Assembly: GCA_963781775.1 (NCBI GenBank)
Contig: CAWAHE010000019.1
Span: 124,001-188,000, forward strand
Reading direction: 5' to 3'
Length of the DNA stretch: 64,000 nucleotides
Origin: CAVSRC01 sp963781775
GTDB taxonomy: Bacteria; Pseudomonadota; Alphaproteobacteria; Rhizobiales; Kaistiaceae
The position numbers and the translations under genes were made by a program. How positions within the stretch are numbered: the first letter of the stretch is position 1; each line of letters starts with the position of its first letter. Below the pieces are notes generated by a model, which was given only the letters and a program-made list of their open reading frames with translations, ran no database searches and was not told the DNA's origin. Below, piece by piece: positions 43,221 through 52,575 of this stretch.

Positions 43221-44459
43221 TCAATCCGTCAGGCACTTTAGCCGGCGCTCCAGGAACCGGCGCTCCGCATTCTGCCGGGTGAGGGCGAGCGCGCGTTCGT
43301 AGGCGAGGCGCGCCTCCGCCGGGCGCTCCAGACGGCGCAGAAGGTCGGCGCGGGCGGAGTGCGCGAAGCGGTAGTCGGCGAGGTCGCCGCGGGCGAGGAT
43401 GGCGTCGACCAATACAAGGCCGGCCGCCGGACCGTCGCGCATGGCGATGGCTACGGCGCGGTTCAGTTCGACGACGGCCGAGGGCACGGCGCGCATGAGT
43501 GCGTCATAGAACGTCGCAATGGTGTCCCAATCGGTCTCCTCCGCGCGCGGAGCGCCGGCATGAACAGCCGCGATAGCCGCCTGCAAGGCGTAAGGCCCCA
43601 CCTCGGGTGCTGCCATGGCGCGTTCCGCGAGGTCCGTGCCCTCGGCCACCAGGGTTTGGTCCCAAAGTGTCCGGTCCTGGTCGTCCAGCAGGATCGGATC
43701 GCCCGAGGGGTCGGTGCGCGCTGGCCGCCGCGATTCATGCAGGATCATCAGCGCCAGGAGGCCGGCTGCCTCCGGTTCGGGCAGCAATTCGACCAGCAGA
43801 CGTCCAAGGCGGATGGCTTCCGTGGACAGGTCCACCCGGGTCAATGATGCACCAGTGGAAGCGACATAACCTTCGTTGAACATCAGGTAGATTACGCGGA
43901 GCACGGCATCGAGCCGCGGGGGTAGTTCGTTCGGCTCTGGCACCGAATAGGGAATCCGTGCGTCGCGGATCTTCGCCTTGGCGCGTACGATGCGCTGCGC
44001 GATGGTCGCTGCGGTCGAGAAGTAGGCCTGCGCGATGTCCTCCGTTGTCAGGCCGCAGACTTCACGGAGAGTCAGCGCGGCTTGAGCATCCGGCGCGAGC
44101 GCCGGGTGGCAGCAGGTGAAGACGAGCCGCAATCGGTCGTCGGCAATGTCCTCCGGCTCGTGGTCGGGCGAGGCCATGTCCGCCTCCAGCTGACGTGCAA
44201 CCTCGTTGAGCGACGCGTCGAAGCGGGCACGCCGCCGGATGCGGTCGATTGCCTTGAAACGTCCGGCAGAAACCAGCCACGCGCGCGGATTTGCCGGCAC
44301 CCCATCGCGCGGCCATTGGGCGGCGGCGGCGAAGAAGGCGTCGTGCAAAGCTTCTTCGGCCAGATCGAAATCGCCGAGCAGGCGTATGAGGGTCGCCAGA
44401 ACGAAGCGCGAGTCGGCGCGGTAGACGGCATCGATGGTGTCGGCCGGTTCCTGCGTCAT
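43221..44459 (-). CDS. ECF sigma factor, ECF42-like with C-terminal extension
   Basis: 412 residues. The N-terminal 180 residues have sigma region 2 (FVLATLIRLLGDFDLAEEALHDAFFAAAAQWP, NPRAWLVSAGRFKAIDRIRR) and region 4 (LTLREVCGLTTEDIAQAYFSTAATIAQRIVRAKAKIR). A long helical, TPR-like C-terminal domain follows (LMFNEGYVAST, VELNRAVAIAMRDGPAAGL), the mark of the ECF42 group. Its upstream neighbour on the same strand, 9 nt away, is a YCII/DGPF protein, the usual partner. No anti-sigma gene is present. Regulated genes unknown. Confidence 0.9.
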   Translation of the reverse strand: MTQEPADTIDAVYRADSRFVLATLIRLLGDFDLAEEALHDAFFAAAAQWPRDGVPANPRAWLVSAGRFKAIDRIRRRARFDASLNEVARQLEADMASPDHEPEDIADDRLRLVFTCCHPALAPDAQAALTLREVCGLTTEDIAQAYFSTAATIAQRIVRAKAKIRDARIPYSVPEPNELPPRLDAVLRVIYLMFNEGYVASTGASLTRVDLSTEAIRLGRLLVELLPEPEAAGLLALMILHESRRPARTDPSGDPILLDDQDRTLWDQTLVAEGTDLAERAMAAPEVGPYALQAAIAAVHAGAPRAEETDWDTIATFYDALMRAVPSAVVELNRAVAIAMRDGPAAGLVLVDAILARGDLADYRFAHSARADLLRRLERPAEARLAYERALALTRQNAERRFLERRLKCLTD

Positions 44460-44468
44460 CGGCGTTCG

Positions 44469-44831
44469 CTAGTCCTCGGGCCGCTGCACGGAATAGGCAG
44501 GCCGCACTTCGATCGCGCCGAGCTTCGCCAACGGTATGTTGCTGGCGATGCGCACGGCCTCATTGAGATCTCGCGCCTCGATCAGAATGAAGCCGCCGAG
44601 ATGCTCCTTGGTCTCCATGAATGGCCCGTCGGTGGTGGACACCTGACCGTTCCGGACCCGCACCGTGATCGCGCTCTTCGGCGATTGCAGAGCCTGCGCC
44701 ATGATCATATGCCCACTGCGCTCCAACTCACGGTCATGATCGAACGAATCCCGATCGACGGCGTCTTTTTCAACCTTGGTCATGTTGTCGAGCTTCGTGC
44801 CGTCCAACCAAACCTGGCAAAGGTATTTCAT
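44469..44831 (-). CDS. YCII-related (DGPF) protein
   Basis: 120 residues from ATG 44831 (AGGAG at 6-7 nt), beginning MKYLCQVWLDGTKL. It carries the DGPF motif (TTDGPFMETKEHLGGFILIEARD) of YCII-like proteins found with ECF41/ECF42 sigma factors. First gene of the two-gene operon with the sigma factor. Biochemical role unknown. Confidence 0.9.
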   Translation of the reverse strand: MKYLCQVWLDGTKLDNMTKVEKDAVDRDSFDHDRELERSGHMIMAQALQSPKSAITVRVRNGQVSTTDGPFMETKEHLGGFILIEARDLNEAVRIASNIPLAKLGAIEVRPAYSVQRPED

Positions 44832-45011
44832 CTCCATCTCCTGACCTTGGCGGCACGCGCCGCGTGCAAATAGTCGTTCGGCAAATGCCGGAATCGACAG
44901 CGGGTCCGCCCGAGGAACGAAGTTCGTCGCGCGTGTCGATTCTGCCCTGTCCGCTTCGACCATCTGGCGATCGGCGCCGGAGTGGCACCGTGAAACCTGC
45001 GGCGCGGAACC

Positions 45012-45287
45012 ATGGATGCGATCCGTAACAACAACGGCAATTTAACCACCAAGCCGGGAAACCGCCTTCTTTCGGGAAGGGGCGGCTGGTCGGGGGCGGC
45101 GCTCGTCACCGTCCGGGCCCGTTTTGCCGAATGGCGCCTGAATCGGCAGACGCTTCGCCAGTTGCAGCGTCTCGACGACCGCGACCTCGAAGATATCGGC
45201 ATGCGCCGACCGCCCGATCCCGGCGATATTCGTGGCATCGCTGAAATCGCCTCGCTGCTGACGGGGCCGAGAAAGCCGTCGCAATAG
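45012..45287 (+). CDS. DUF1127 protein
   Basis: 91 residues. The C-terminal part RLNRQTLRQLQRLDDRDLEDIGMRRPPDPGD is the classic DUF1127 helix pair. Divergent from the YCII-sigma operon. A longer N-terminal half than usual (about 40 residues with no clear motif). This is the second DUF1127-like gene in the window. Start ATG 45012 has no strong ribosome site. Confidence 0.8.
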   Translation: MDAIRNNNGNLTTKPGNRLLSGRGGWSGAALVTVRARFAEWRLNRQTLRQLQRLDDRDLEDIGMRRPPDPGDIRGIAEIASLLTGPRKPSQ

Positions 45288-45453
45288 CGGTTATTTGTCG
45301 GCCGGGCGGTAGCAAGTGGCCACCGCTGTGTCAGCAGGCCGCGGGCGTCTCTTGCCGCCTTGTTGCGATGCACCATTTGGCGCGGTAGACTGCTTCCGTC
45401 GGCCAAGCACGACTCGCGACGGGTCGTGCCGCTGCCTCCCGAAAGACCGCATC

Positions 45454-46656
45454 ATGACCCCCAGTTTCGCGCGAAACGCGATCGTTCTCGGCTTGCTTTC
45501 GGCCGTGGGCCCGTTCGCAATCGACATGTACTTGCCGGCGTTGCCGGCGATTGCCGCCGATCTCAACGCGTCCACCGCCGCGACACAGGGCAGCCTGATC
45601 GCGTTTTTCCTGGCAGTCGCGTTCTTCCAGATCATTTATGGCCCGATTTCGGACAGCTACGGCCGCAAGGCGCCGCTCTATTTCGGCATGGCGCTCTATT
45701 CGATCGGCGCGATCGGCTGCGGCCTGGCGCCGACCATCGGCTGGCTGATCGCGGCGCGTTTCGTTCAGGGTGTCGGCGCCTGCGCCGGCATGACCATCCC
45801 GCGGGCCGTGATTCGCGACCTGCACACCGGGCCCGATGCGGCGCGGCTGATGTCGCTGATCATGCTGGTGTTCAGCGTGTCGCCGATTCTGGCGCCGCTG
45901 TTCGGCAGCACGGTGATCGCGCTGGGCAGTTGGCGGTACATCTTCCTTGCGGTGTCGGTCATCGGCGTTCTCGGATTGGCCACGAACTACTTCGTGCTGA
46001 AGGAGACGCGGCCCCCCGAGAAGCGCGTGCCGATCGACATCCGCAGCGTGACGCGTGGCTATCTGGAGTTGCTCGGCGACCGCTATTTCGTCGGGGTCAG
46101 CCTCATCGGAGGCTTCGGTCTGGCGAGCTTCTTCTCGTTCCTGTCGAGTTCGTCGTTCGTCTATATCGACCATTTCGGCCTGAGCCCGACGCAATACAGT
46201 CTCGCGTTCTCGGTCAACGCCATCGCCTTCATCGGCATGGCGCAGCTGACCGGGCGGCTGGGCCTGCGCTATGGCTTGCGGCGCATGGTGCGCACGGCGC
46301 TGGCATTCTACCTCGTCAGTACCGGCGTCCTGTTCGTTTCGACGCTTGCCGGCCTCGACAACGTCTTCGCGCTGATGGCGATGTTGTTCGTCAGCTTCGG
46401 CGCCATGGGGCTTGTGATTCCGACATCGGCCGTCCTGGCACTGGAGAACTACGGTCCGCGTGCTGGCACTGCGTCGGCCCTGCTGGGCACTCTCCAGCTT
46501 GTCGCCGGCGTTGCGGTCGTTGCGGTCATGGGGCTGATCAGCAACGGAACGGTGCTGCCCATGGTCGTGGCGATCTTCGGCTGCGCGATCTTGGCCTTCA
46601 CGCTGAGCCGGTTCACACTGAACGGCAGCGAACCTGTGCCGGCGCCGGCGGAGTAG
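45454..46656 (+). CDS. Bcr/CflA-family MFS drug exporter
   Basis: 400 residues from ATG 45454, with GAAAGA upstream. Twelve membrane helices; the N-terminus GPFAIDMYLPALPAIAADL and motif A FFQIIYGPISDSYGRKAPLYFG are the Bcr/CflA (DHA1) hallmarks, and the helix-5 region shows GPDAARLMSLIMLVFSVSPILAPLFG. Probably a proton-driven exporter of small drugs or metabolites. Single gene. Confidence 0.92.
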   Translation: MTPSFARNAIVLGLLSAVGPFAIDMYLPALPAIAADLNASTAATQGSLIAFFLAVAFFQIIYGPISDSYGRKAPLYFGMALYSIGAIGCGLAPTIGWLIAARFVQGVGACAGMTIPRAVIRDLHTGPDAARLMSLIMLVFSVSPILAPLFGSTVIALGSWRYIFLAVSVIGVLGLATNYFVLKETRPPEKRVPIDIRSVTRGYLELLGDRYFVGVSLIGGFGLASFFSFLSSSSFVYIDHFGLSPTQYSLAFSVNAIAFIGMAQLTGRLGLRYGLRRMVRTALAFYLVSTGVLFVSTLAGLDNVFALMAMLFVSFGAMGLVIPTSAVLALENYGPRAGTASALLGTLQLVAGVAVVAVMGLISNGTVLPMVVAIFGCAILAFTLSRFTLNGSEPVPAPAE

Positions 46657-46745
46657 GGAGTCTGAGACCCGGGCAGGCGGCCTATTTGGGTTTCGGGCGG
46701 TTATTCTCGTTGTCCGGCCCTGTGGAATCGGGTTGAATCCGGGTC

Positions 46746-47540
46746 ATGCGCCAATACTTGGACCTCATGCGCCTGGTGCTCGACACCGGCGCCCGAAAGA
46801 CCGACCGCACCGGCACCGGGACGCTGTCCGTCTTCGGCCATCAGATGCGGTTCGACCTTGCCGCCGGCTTCCCGCTGGTGACGACAAAGAAGATTCATCT
46901 GAAGTCGGTGATCCACGAGTTACTGTGGTTCATCGCCGGCGACACCAACGTCCGCTATCTCCAGCAGCATGGCGTACGGATCTGGGACGAGTGGGCCGAC
47001 GAAAACGGCGATCTCGGCCCGGTTTACGGAGCGCAGTGGCGCTCATGGCCAACGGCGGATGGTGGTGCGATTGATCAGCTTCGCCAGGTGCTTGAGCAGA
47101 TCCGCTCAAATCCTGATTCACGCCGCCTGATCGTCTCGGCCTGGAACCCGGCCGACATCGGCAAGATGGCGTTGCCGCCGTGCCACTGCCTGTTTCAGTT
47201 CTACGTGACCGACGGGCGGCTCTCCTGTCAGCTCTACCAGCGCTCGGGTGACATCTTCCTGGGTGTGCCCTTCAACATCGCGTCATATGCGCTACTGACC
47301 ATGATGATGGCGCAGGTGACCGGGCTGAAGCCGGGCGAATTCGTGCACACCCTCGGCGACGCGCACCTCTACCTCAACCATGTCGAGCAGGCGCGGCTTC
47401 AGCTCCAGCGCGAGCCAAGGCCGCTGCCGCGCATGACGCTGAATCCTGAGGTCAACTCGCTGTTCGATTTCGTCTATGACGATTTCGCCCTCGAGAATTA
47501 TGACCCGCATCCGCGCATCAAGGCGGAAATCGCGGTTTGA
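46746..47540 (+). CDS. thyA: Thymidylate synthase ThyA
   Basis: Makes dTMP from dUMP using methylene-tetrahydrofolate. 264 residues; the catalytic Cys146 lies in PPCHCLFQF, with RLIVSAWNP before it and the family's DIFLGVPFNIASYALL after. First gene of a thyA-GNAT-folA run with overlapping starts and stops, so the enzyme that oxidises the folate and the one that reduces it back are coupled. Confidence 0.97.
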   Translation: MRQYLDLMRLVLDTGARKTDRTGTGTLSVFGHQMRFDLAAGFPLVTTKKIHLKSVIHELLWFIAGDTNVRYLQQHGVRIWDEWADENGDLGPVYGAQWRSWPTADGGAIDQLRQVLEQIRSNPDSRRLIVSAWNPADIGKMALPPCHCLFQFYVTDGRLSCQLYQRSGDIFLGVPFNIASYALLTMMMAQVTGLKPGEFVHTLGDAHLYLNHVEQARLQLQREPRPLPRMTLNPEVNSLFDFVYDDFALENYDPHPRIKAEIAV

Positions 47541-48025
47541 CCGTCTCGGTGCGGCCGGCGGGGCGCGGTGACGAAGCGTCGATCTGGGAGCTTATCCGGG
47601 ACCTTGCCCGCTACGAGCGGCTTGAGAGCGCCATTGCGTCGAGCCCCGACGATATCGGCGAAGCGTTGTTTGGCGCCACGCCGCGCGTTTTCTGCGATGT
47701 GGCGGAGGTCGACGGCGATATCGTCGGCTTCGCGCTGTGGTTCTACTCGTTCTCCACCTTTGTCGGCCGCCACGGCATCTACCTGGAGGACCTCTTCGTG
47801 CGGCCCGAGCATCGCGGGGCAGGGGCCGGCAAGGCGCTGTTGAGCGGACTGGCGCAGCGCTGCGTTGTCGAAAACCTCGGCCGGCTGGAGTGGGCTGTGC
47901 TCGACTGGAACGAACCGGCGATCGCCTTCTATCGCGCGCAGGGCGCGCGCGTTCTCGACGATTGGCGGATTTGCCGCGCTGACGGCGCGGCCCTTGTGGC
48001 GCTCGCGGGGGCCGTGCCGACATGA
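47537..48025 (+). CDS. GNAT acetyltransferase between thyA and folA
   Basis: 162 residues. The GNAT core is clear: IYLEDLFVRPEHRGAGAGKALL binds acetyl-CoA, and WAVLDWNEPAIAFYRAQGA is the closing helix. The pattern is close to the spermidine/diamine acetyltransferase (SAT1-like) branch. It starts with TTG 47537, overlapping the thyA stop, and ends in ATGA overlap with folA, so it is translated as part of that operon. Substrate uncertain. Confidence 0.85.
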   Translation: MTVSVRPAGRGDEASIWELIRDLARYERLESAIASSPDDIGEALFGATPRVFCDVAEVDGDIVGFALWFYSFSTFVGRHGIYLEDLFVRPEHRGAGAGKALLSGLAQRCVVENLGRLEWAVLDWNEPAIAFYRAQGARVLDDWRICRADGAALVALAGAVPT

Positions 48026-48543
48026 GGATATCGCTCATCGCCGCGGTGGCGGCAAACGGCGTCATCGGCAATGGCTCGTCCATGCCGTGGCGGCTCTCCA
48101 CCGACATGAAGCGCTTCAAGCAGCTCACCATGGGCAAGCCGGTCGTGGTCGGTCGCAAGACCTTCGAGACGTTCGGCAAGCCGCTGCCCGGCCGCACCAA
48201 CATCGTCGTCACGCGCCGGACCGACTATGCGCAGGATGGCGCCACGGTGGTGCGCGACCTCGATGCGGCGCTTGTCGTTGCGGCGGACGTTGCGCGCGCG
48301 GCCGGCGGCGACGAGGTGATGGTGATCGGCGGCGGCGAGATCTACGCCATGGCGATCGGCCGCGCCGACCGGCTCTACATTACGCACGTCGCCGCGGAGC
48401 CGGCGGGCGGCACACACTTCCCGCCCATCGATCCGACGAAATGGCGGCCCGTGTCGCGTGAGCGCGTGCCGGCGGGCGAGCGCGACAATGCGGCCACCGA
48501 ATTCACGGTTTACGAGCGGATCGGAGCTGCCGATTCGGGTTGA
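48022..48543 (+). CDS. folA: Dihydrofolate reductase
   Basis: NADPH-dependent enzyme that regenerates tetrahydrofolate; target of trimethoprim. 173 residues: MRISLIAAVAANGVIGNGSSMPWRL (active-site loop and Met20-like region), GRKTFETFGKPLPGRTNIVVTR and VIGGGEIYAMAI, the NADPH site. Starts in the stop of the GNAT gene (ATGA). Confidence 0.95.
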   Translation: MRISLIAAVAANGVIGNGSSMPWRLSTDMKRFKQLTMGKPVVVGRKTFETFGKPLPGRTNIVVTRRTDYAQDGATVVRDLDAALVVAADVARAAGGDEVMVIGGGEIYAMAIGRADRLYITHVAAEPAGGTHFPPIDPTKWRPVSRERVPAGERDNAATEFTVYERIGAADSG

Positions 48544-48712
48544 CTTGCCTCGTGCGAGGCCCCACGTGTGAACCCGCATCGGCAGACCGGCAGTGTGGCT
48601 GAATGCGGCATCGCGTTGAAAAGCCGCAGTAACCTGCCTATAACCCGGGCCAATCCCCGTGGCGCCTCACGCGGCGCGGAATACCTGTGTTCAGGCTTCT
48701 GAAGGGAGCGAA

Positions 48713-49870
48713 ATGCCCTGGGAAAATCAGACTGGCGGCGGCGGCTGGAAGGGCAATGGCGGCCCGTGGGGGCAGGGGCCGAGGAACACGGGCGGTGGAG
48801 GATCGACGCCGCCGGATCTTGAAGAGCTTCTGAGGCGCGGCCAGGACCGGCTGCGCCGGGTGCTTCCGGGTGGCGGCGGCGGTGGTGCCGGCGGCTCGAT
48901 GAACCCGCTGACGCTGATTGCCATTCTGGTCGTGGCGGTGGCGCTCGCCGGTTATTATTTCTTCACGTTCCGCGTGCAGCCCGACGAACTTGGCGTGGTG
49001 CTCCGCTTTGGCGCCTTCAGCCGCGATGCCACGCCGGGCCTCAACTGGCGTCTGCCCTATCCGATCGAGACCGTTTACACGCCCAAGGTCACCCGCGTGA
49101 ACCGCGTGACCATCGGCATCACGCAGGACGACCGCAACAGCAACGTCAGCGGCCGGGACATTCCCGAAGAGAGCCTGATGCTGACCGGCGACGAGAACAT
49201 CGTCGACATCGATTTTTCGGTGTTCTGGGTCATCAACGACGCTTCCAAGTACCTCTTCAACATGGAAGACCCGGACGGGACGGTGAAATCGGTCGCCGAA
49301 AGCGCCATGCGCGAGGTGGTCGGCCGGTCGGTCGTCGAGGCACTGCTCACCCAGGCGCGGCAGATCACCGAGACCGACGTGCAGAAGCTCATCCAGTCGA
49401 CGCTCGACGAATTCAACGCGGGCATCCTCATCACTCAGGTGCAGCTGATGAAGGTCGATCCGCCGGCTGACGTTATCGCGTCGTTCCGTGACGTGCAGGC
49501 GGCGCGCGCCGACGCCGAGCGCCTTCAGAACGAAGCGCAGACCTATGCCAACAAGGTCGTGCCAGAAGCGCGCGGCCAGGCCTCGCAGATCACCAACGCG
49601 GCGAGCGCCTATCGCGACCGCCTGATCGCCGAGGCGACCGGCAAGGCGCAGCGCTTCGACCAGGTTTACGAGAGCTACAAGCTGGCGCCTGACGTGACCC
49701 GCAAACGCATGTATCTCGAGACGATGGAGCAGGTCTTCAACGGCATGGACAAGGTGATCATCGACGACAAGGGCAAGACCAACGGTGTGCTGCCCTACCT
49801 GCCGCTCGATGCCCTCGGCAAGCCGGCACAATCGGCCCCGGCTGCGCCTTCGTCGGGGAGCAGCCAATGA
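48713..49870 (+). CDS. hflK: FtsH protease modulator HflK
   Basis: 385-residue inner-membrane SPFH/prohibitin protein which with HflC forms a large cage around FtsH. The N-terminus is Gly/Asn/Trp-rich (MPWENQTGGGGWKGNGGPWG), followed by one membrane helix (LIAILVVAVALAGYYFF) and the SPFH domain (QPDELGVVLRFGAF, VDIDFSVFWVINDA). ATG 48713 has GAAGGGAG upstream. It overlaps hflC by ATGA. Confidence 0.95.
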   Translation: MPWENQTGGGGWKGNGGPWGQGPRNTGGGGSTPPDLEELLRRGQDRLRRVLPGGGGGGAGGSMNPLTLIAILVVAVALAGYYFFTFRVQPDELGVVLRFGAFSRDATPGLNWRLPYPIETVYTPKVTRVNRVTIGITQDDRNSNVSGRDIPEESLMLTGDENIVDIDFSVFWVINDASKYLFNMEDPDGTVKSVAESAMREVVGRSVVEALLTQARQITETDVQKLIQSTLDEFNAGILITQVQLMKVDPPADVIASFRDVQAARADAERLQNEAQTYANKVVPEARGQASQITNAASAYRDRLIAEATGKAQRFDQVYESYKLAPDVTRKRMYLETMEQVFNGMDKVIIDDKGKTNGVLPYLPLDALGKPAQSAPAAPSSGSSQ

Positions 49871-50865
49871 GACGCGGCATCTTTGGAGGCGTCGGCCTCG
49901 TCATCATCGCCGTTATCGGCTTCCTGCTCTATCTGAGCTACTTCACCGTCGATCCGACGCAGCAGGCGCTGGTCCTGCGCTTCGGCGAGGTCGTGGCGCC
50001 GATCGGTCAACCGACGCGCACGATCGATAAGCCGGGCCTCTACTGGAAGCTGCCGCTGATCGACAATGTCGAGTATTTCGACAAGCGCATCCTCGACCTC
50101 GACTCGCCGCCGCTGGAGATCATTGCGTCCGACCAGAAGCGGCTCGTGGTCGATGCTTTCGGCCGCTACAAGATCGTCGACGCGCTGAAGTTCTTCCAGT
50201 CGGTCGGCACCGTGCAGGTGGCGGATTCGCGCCTTTCGGTCATCCTCAACTCGGCGGTGCGCCGGGTACTCGGCGAGGCCAGCTTCATCCAACTGGTGCG
50301 CGACGAGCGCGCGCAGCTGATGGCCAAGATCACCGAACAGGTTGGCCGCGAGGCGACCAGCCTCGGTATCGAGATGGTTGACGTCAAAATCCGGCGGGCG
50401 GACCTGCCGGAGGCGAACAGCCAGGCGATCTACCAGCGCATGCAGACCGAGCGTCAGCGTCAGGCGACCGAAATCCGGGCGCAGGGCGAGCAGGCGGCGC
50501 GGCGCATCCGTGCCGAGGCCGACCGTCAGGCGACGGTCATCGTCGCCGAGGCCAATGGTGAATCGGAGCAGTTGCGTGGCGAGGGCGAAGCGAAGGTCAA
50601 CCAGATCTACGCCGACGCGTTCAGCAAGGATCCAAGCTTCTTCGGCTTTTACCGGTCGATGGAAGCCTACCAGATGGGCCTGAAATCCGCCGATACGCGC
50701 ATGCTGCTGTCGCCGGACTCGGAGTTCTTCCGGTATTTCGGGGACTCCAACGGAGCGCCGGTGGCGGGACAACAGGCGGCCCCGGCAGGAACCGCGTCGC
50801 CCGGCACCGTGCCGGCGGCACCAGCCGCCGCCGCCCCAACGGCTGCGGCATCGCCGGCCCAATAG
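49867..50865 (+). CDS. hflC: FtsH protease modulator HflC
   Basis: 332 residues. N-terminal membrane helix (GGVGLVIIAVIGFLLYLSYF), SPFH domain (DPTQQALVLRFGEVV, KLPLIDNVEYFDKRIL) and a coiled coil (RMQTERQRQATEIRAQGEQ). The C-terminal tail is Ala/Pro-rich, longer than the E. coli protein. Partner of HflK; degP follows after a 180-nt gap. Confidence 0.95.
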   Translation: MRRGIFGGVGLVIIAVIGFLLYLSYFTVDPTQQALVLRFGEVVAPIGQPTRTIDKPGLYWKLPLIDNVEYFDKRILDLDSPPLEIIASDQKRLVVDAFGRYKIVDALKFFQSVGTVQVADSRLSVILNSAVRRVLGEASFIQLVRDERAQLMAKITEQVGREATSLGIEMVDVKIRRADLPEANSQAIYQRMQTERQRQATEIRAQGEQAARRIRAEADRQATVIVAEANGESEQLRGEGEAKVNQIYADAFSKDPSFFGFYRSMEAYQMGLKSADTRMLLSPDSEFFRYFGDSNGAPVAGQQAAPAGTASPGTVPAAPAAAAPTAAASPAQ

Positions 50866-51045
50866 TGGCGGCGGGCATACGCCGCTGTAACGGTTTCGTG
50901 TCGCGATTGGGGTCGTGAGGCAGTCGCCTTTCGGCCCTATTTCGCGCATGATTGGTCCCGCATATTCAGGCATGATTCACTTGGCACCGATGTGCCGGCA
51001 CCGCGCGCGCAACAGGCCGCCCGGCGCGTTCAGGAGGTAAGGCCC

Positions 51046-52527
51046 ATGTCAGGCTTGTCGTTCGGGTTGTGGCGGGCGACCGCGATCTTGGCGGCCGGTA
51101 TCGCTACGGTGGCGCTTGCGATGCCGGCAGCGGCGCGCGGGCCGGAGTCGGTCGCTGACGTCGCCGCGCCGCTGCTTGACGCCGTCGTCAACATCGCGAC
51201 GGCGCAGACTGTCGCCGGCACCAGCGATGCGGTGCCGACACCGAAACTTCCGGAAGGGTCGCCGTTCCAGCATTTCTTCGACGAGTTCGGCGGCGACCAG
51301 AACGGCGACAACCGCCCGCACCGGGTCCAGTCGCTCGGCTCGGGTTTTGTGATCGATCCGTCGGGCCTCATCGTCACCAACAATCACGTTATCGAGGGCG
51401 CCGACGAAATCACGGTGAACTTCACCGACGGCACCAAGCTGACCGCAAAGCTCATCGGCCACGACGACAAGACCGACCTGGCGCTGCTCAAGGTCGAAGC
51501 CACCAAGCCGCTGGTGTCGGTCAAGCTCGGCGATTCCACCAAGATCAGGGTTGGCGACTGGGTGATGGCGATCGGCAATCCGTTCGGTCTCGGCGGCACC
51601 GTGACACTCGGCATTGTCTCGGCGCGCAATCGCGACATCAATTCCGGGCCCTACGACAATTTCATCCAGACCGACGCCTCGATCAACCGCGGCAATTCCG
51701 GCGGTCCGCTGTTCGACATGGATGGCGAGGTCATCGGCATCAACACCGCGATCATCTCGCCCACCGGCGGCTCGATCGGCATCGGCTTCTCGGTGCCGTC
51801 CGAGATCGCAATCAGCGTCATCGACCAGTTGCGCGAGTTCGGGGAGACGCGCCGGGGCTGGCTCGGCGTGCGCATTCAGCAGGTCACCGACGACGTCGCT
51901 TCAGGGCTGGCGATGAGCGGCCCGGCGCGCGGGGCGCTGGTGGCCAGCGTCGACAGCAAGGGACCGGCGGCAATGGCGGGTATTGCCGCAGGCGACGTTA
52001 TCCTCGCTTTTGACGGCCAGCCGGTCGACGCGATGCACGATCTGCCGCGGCTGGTCGCCGAAAAGGCGGTCGGCAAGCAGGTGACGGTGCATATCCTGCG
52101 CGACGGCAAGGAAGAAGATGTGAGCGTGACGCTCGGCCGCCTCGAGGAAACGCAGAAGGTGACGGCGGCGCCTCCTGCCGACGACACTACGAAGAAGGCT
52201 CCGGAGCCGACGCCGATGGTGTCGTCCGGACCGCTCGGCCTGTCGCTTTCCGACCTTTCCCCGGATGCCCGTACTCGCTTTGGCATCAAGGACGCGGTCG
52301 CCGATGGCGTCGTGGTCGTCGGCGTGGCTGACGGCAGCCCTGCGTCAAACAAGCGTCTGCAGCCGGGCGATGTTATCGTCGAGATCGCTCAGGAGCAGGT
52401 TAAGACACCGGACGATGTGACTCGTCTGATCGACAAGATGAAGGCGGACGGGCGCAAGAACGTGTTGCTGGCGATCCAGAACAAGAACGGCGACCGGCGC
52501 TGGGTGGCGCTGCCGCTCGACCAGTAG
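51046..52527 (+). CDS. Do-family periplasmic serine protease DegP
   Basis: 493 residues from ATG 51046 (AGGAGG upstream). Sec signal at the N-terminus (TAILAAGIATVALAMPAAA). Catalytic triad His114 in VTNNHVIEG, Asp144 in KTDLALLKV, Ser218 in NRGNSGGPLFD; then two PDZ domains (GWLGVRIQQVTDDVA; LGLSLSDLSPDARTRFG). It degrades or holds misfolded envelope proteins. The hflK-hflC-degP order is common in Alphaproteobacteria and unites envelope quality control. An intact DegP here makes the broken protease at 15-16 kb less essential. Confidence 0.94.
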   Translation: MSGLSFGLWRATAILAAGIATVALAMPAAARGPESVADVAAPLLDAVVNIATAQTVAGTSDAVPTPKLPEGSPFQHFFDEFGGDQNGDNRPHRVQSLGSGFVIDPSGLIVTNNHVIEGADEITVNFTDGTKLTAKLIGHDDKTDLALLKVEATKPLVSVKLGDSTKIRVGDWVMAIGNPFGLGGTVTLGIVSARNRDINSGPYDNFIQTDASINRGNSGGPLFDMDGEVIGINTAIISPTGGSIGIGFSVPSEIAISVIDQLREFGETRRGWLGVRIQQVTDDVASGLAMSGPARGALVASVDSKGPAAMAGIAAGDVILAFDGQPVDAMHDLPRLVAEKAVGKQVTVHILRDGKEEDVSVTLGRLEETQKVTAAPPADDTTKKAPEPTPMVSSGPLGLSLSDLSPDARTRFGIKDAVADGVVVVGVADGSPASNKRLQPGDVIVEIAQEQVKTPDDVTRLIDKMKADGRKNVLLAIQNKNGDRRWVALPLDQ

Positions 52528-52551
52528 CCGCCGCGATCTCTACTCCGACGA

Positions 52552-52575
52552 GGGCGGCCGCTTGGCCGCCCTTTT
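52552..52575 (+). terminator. Intrinsic terminator after degP
   Basis: Perfect 8-bp stem GGGCGGCC/GGCCGCCC (52552-52559/52564-52571) with a 4-nt loop and TTTT. The convergent GNAT gene stops at its edge. Confidence 0.9.
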
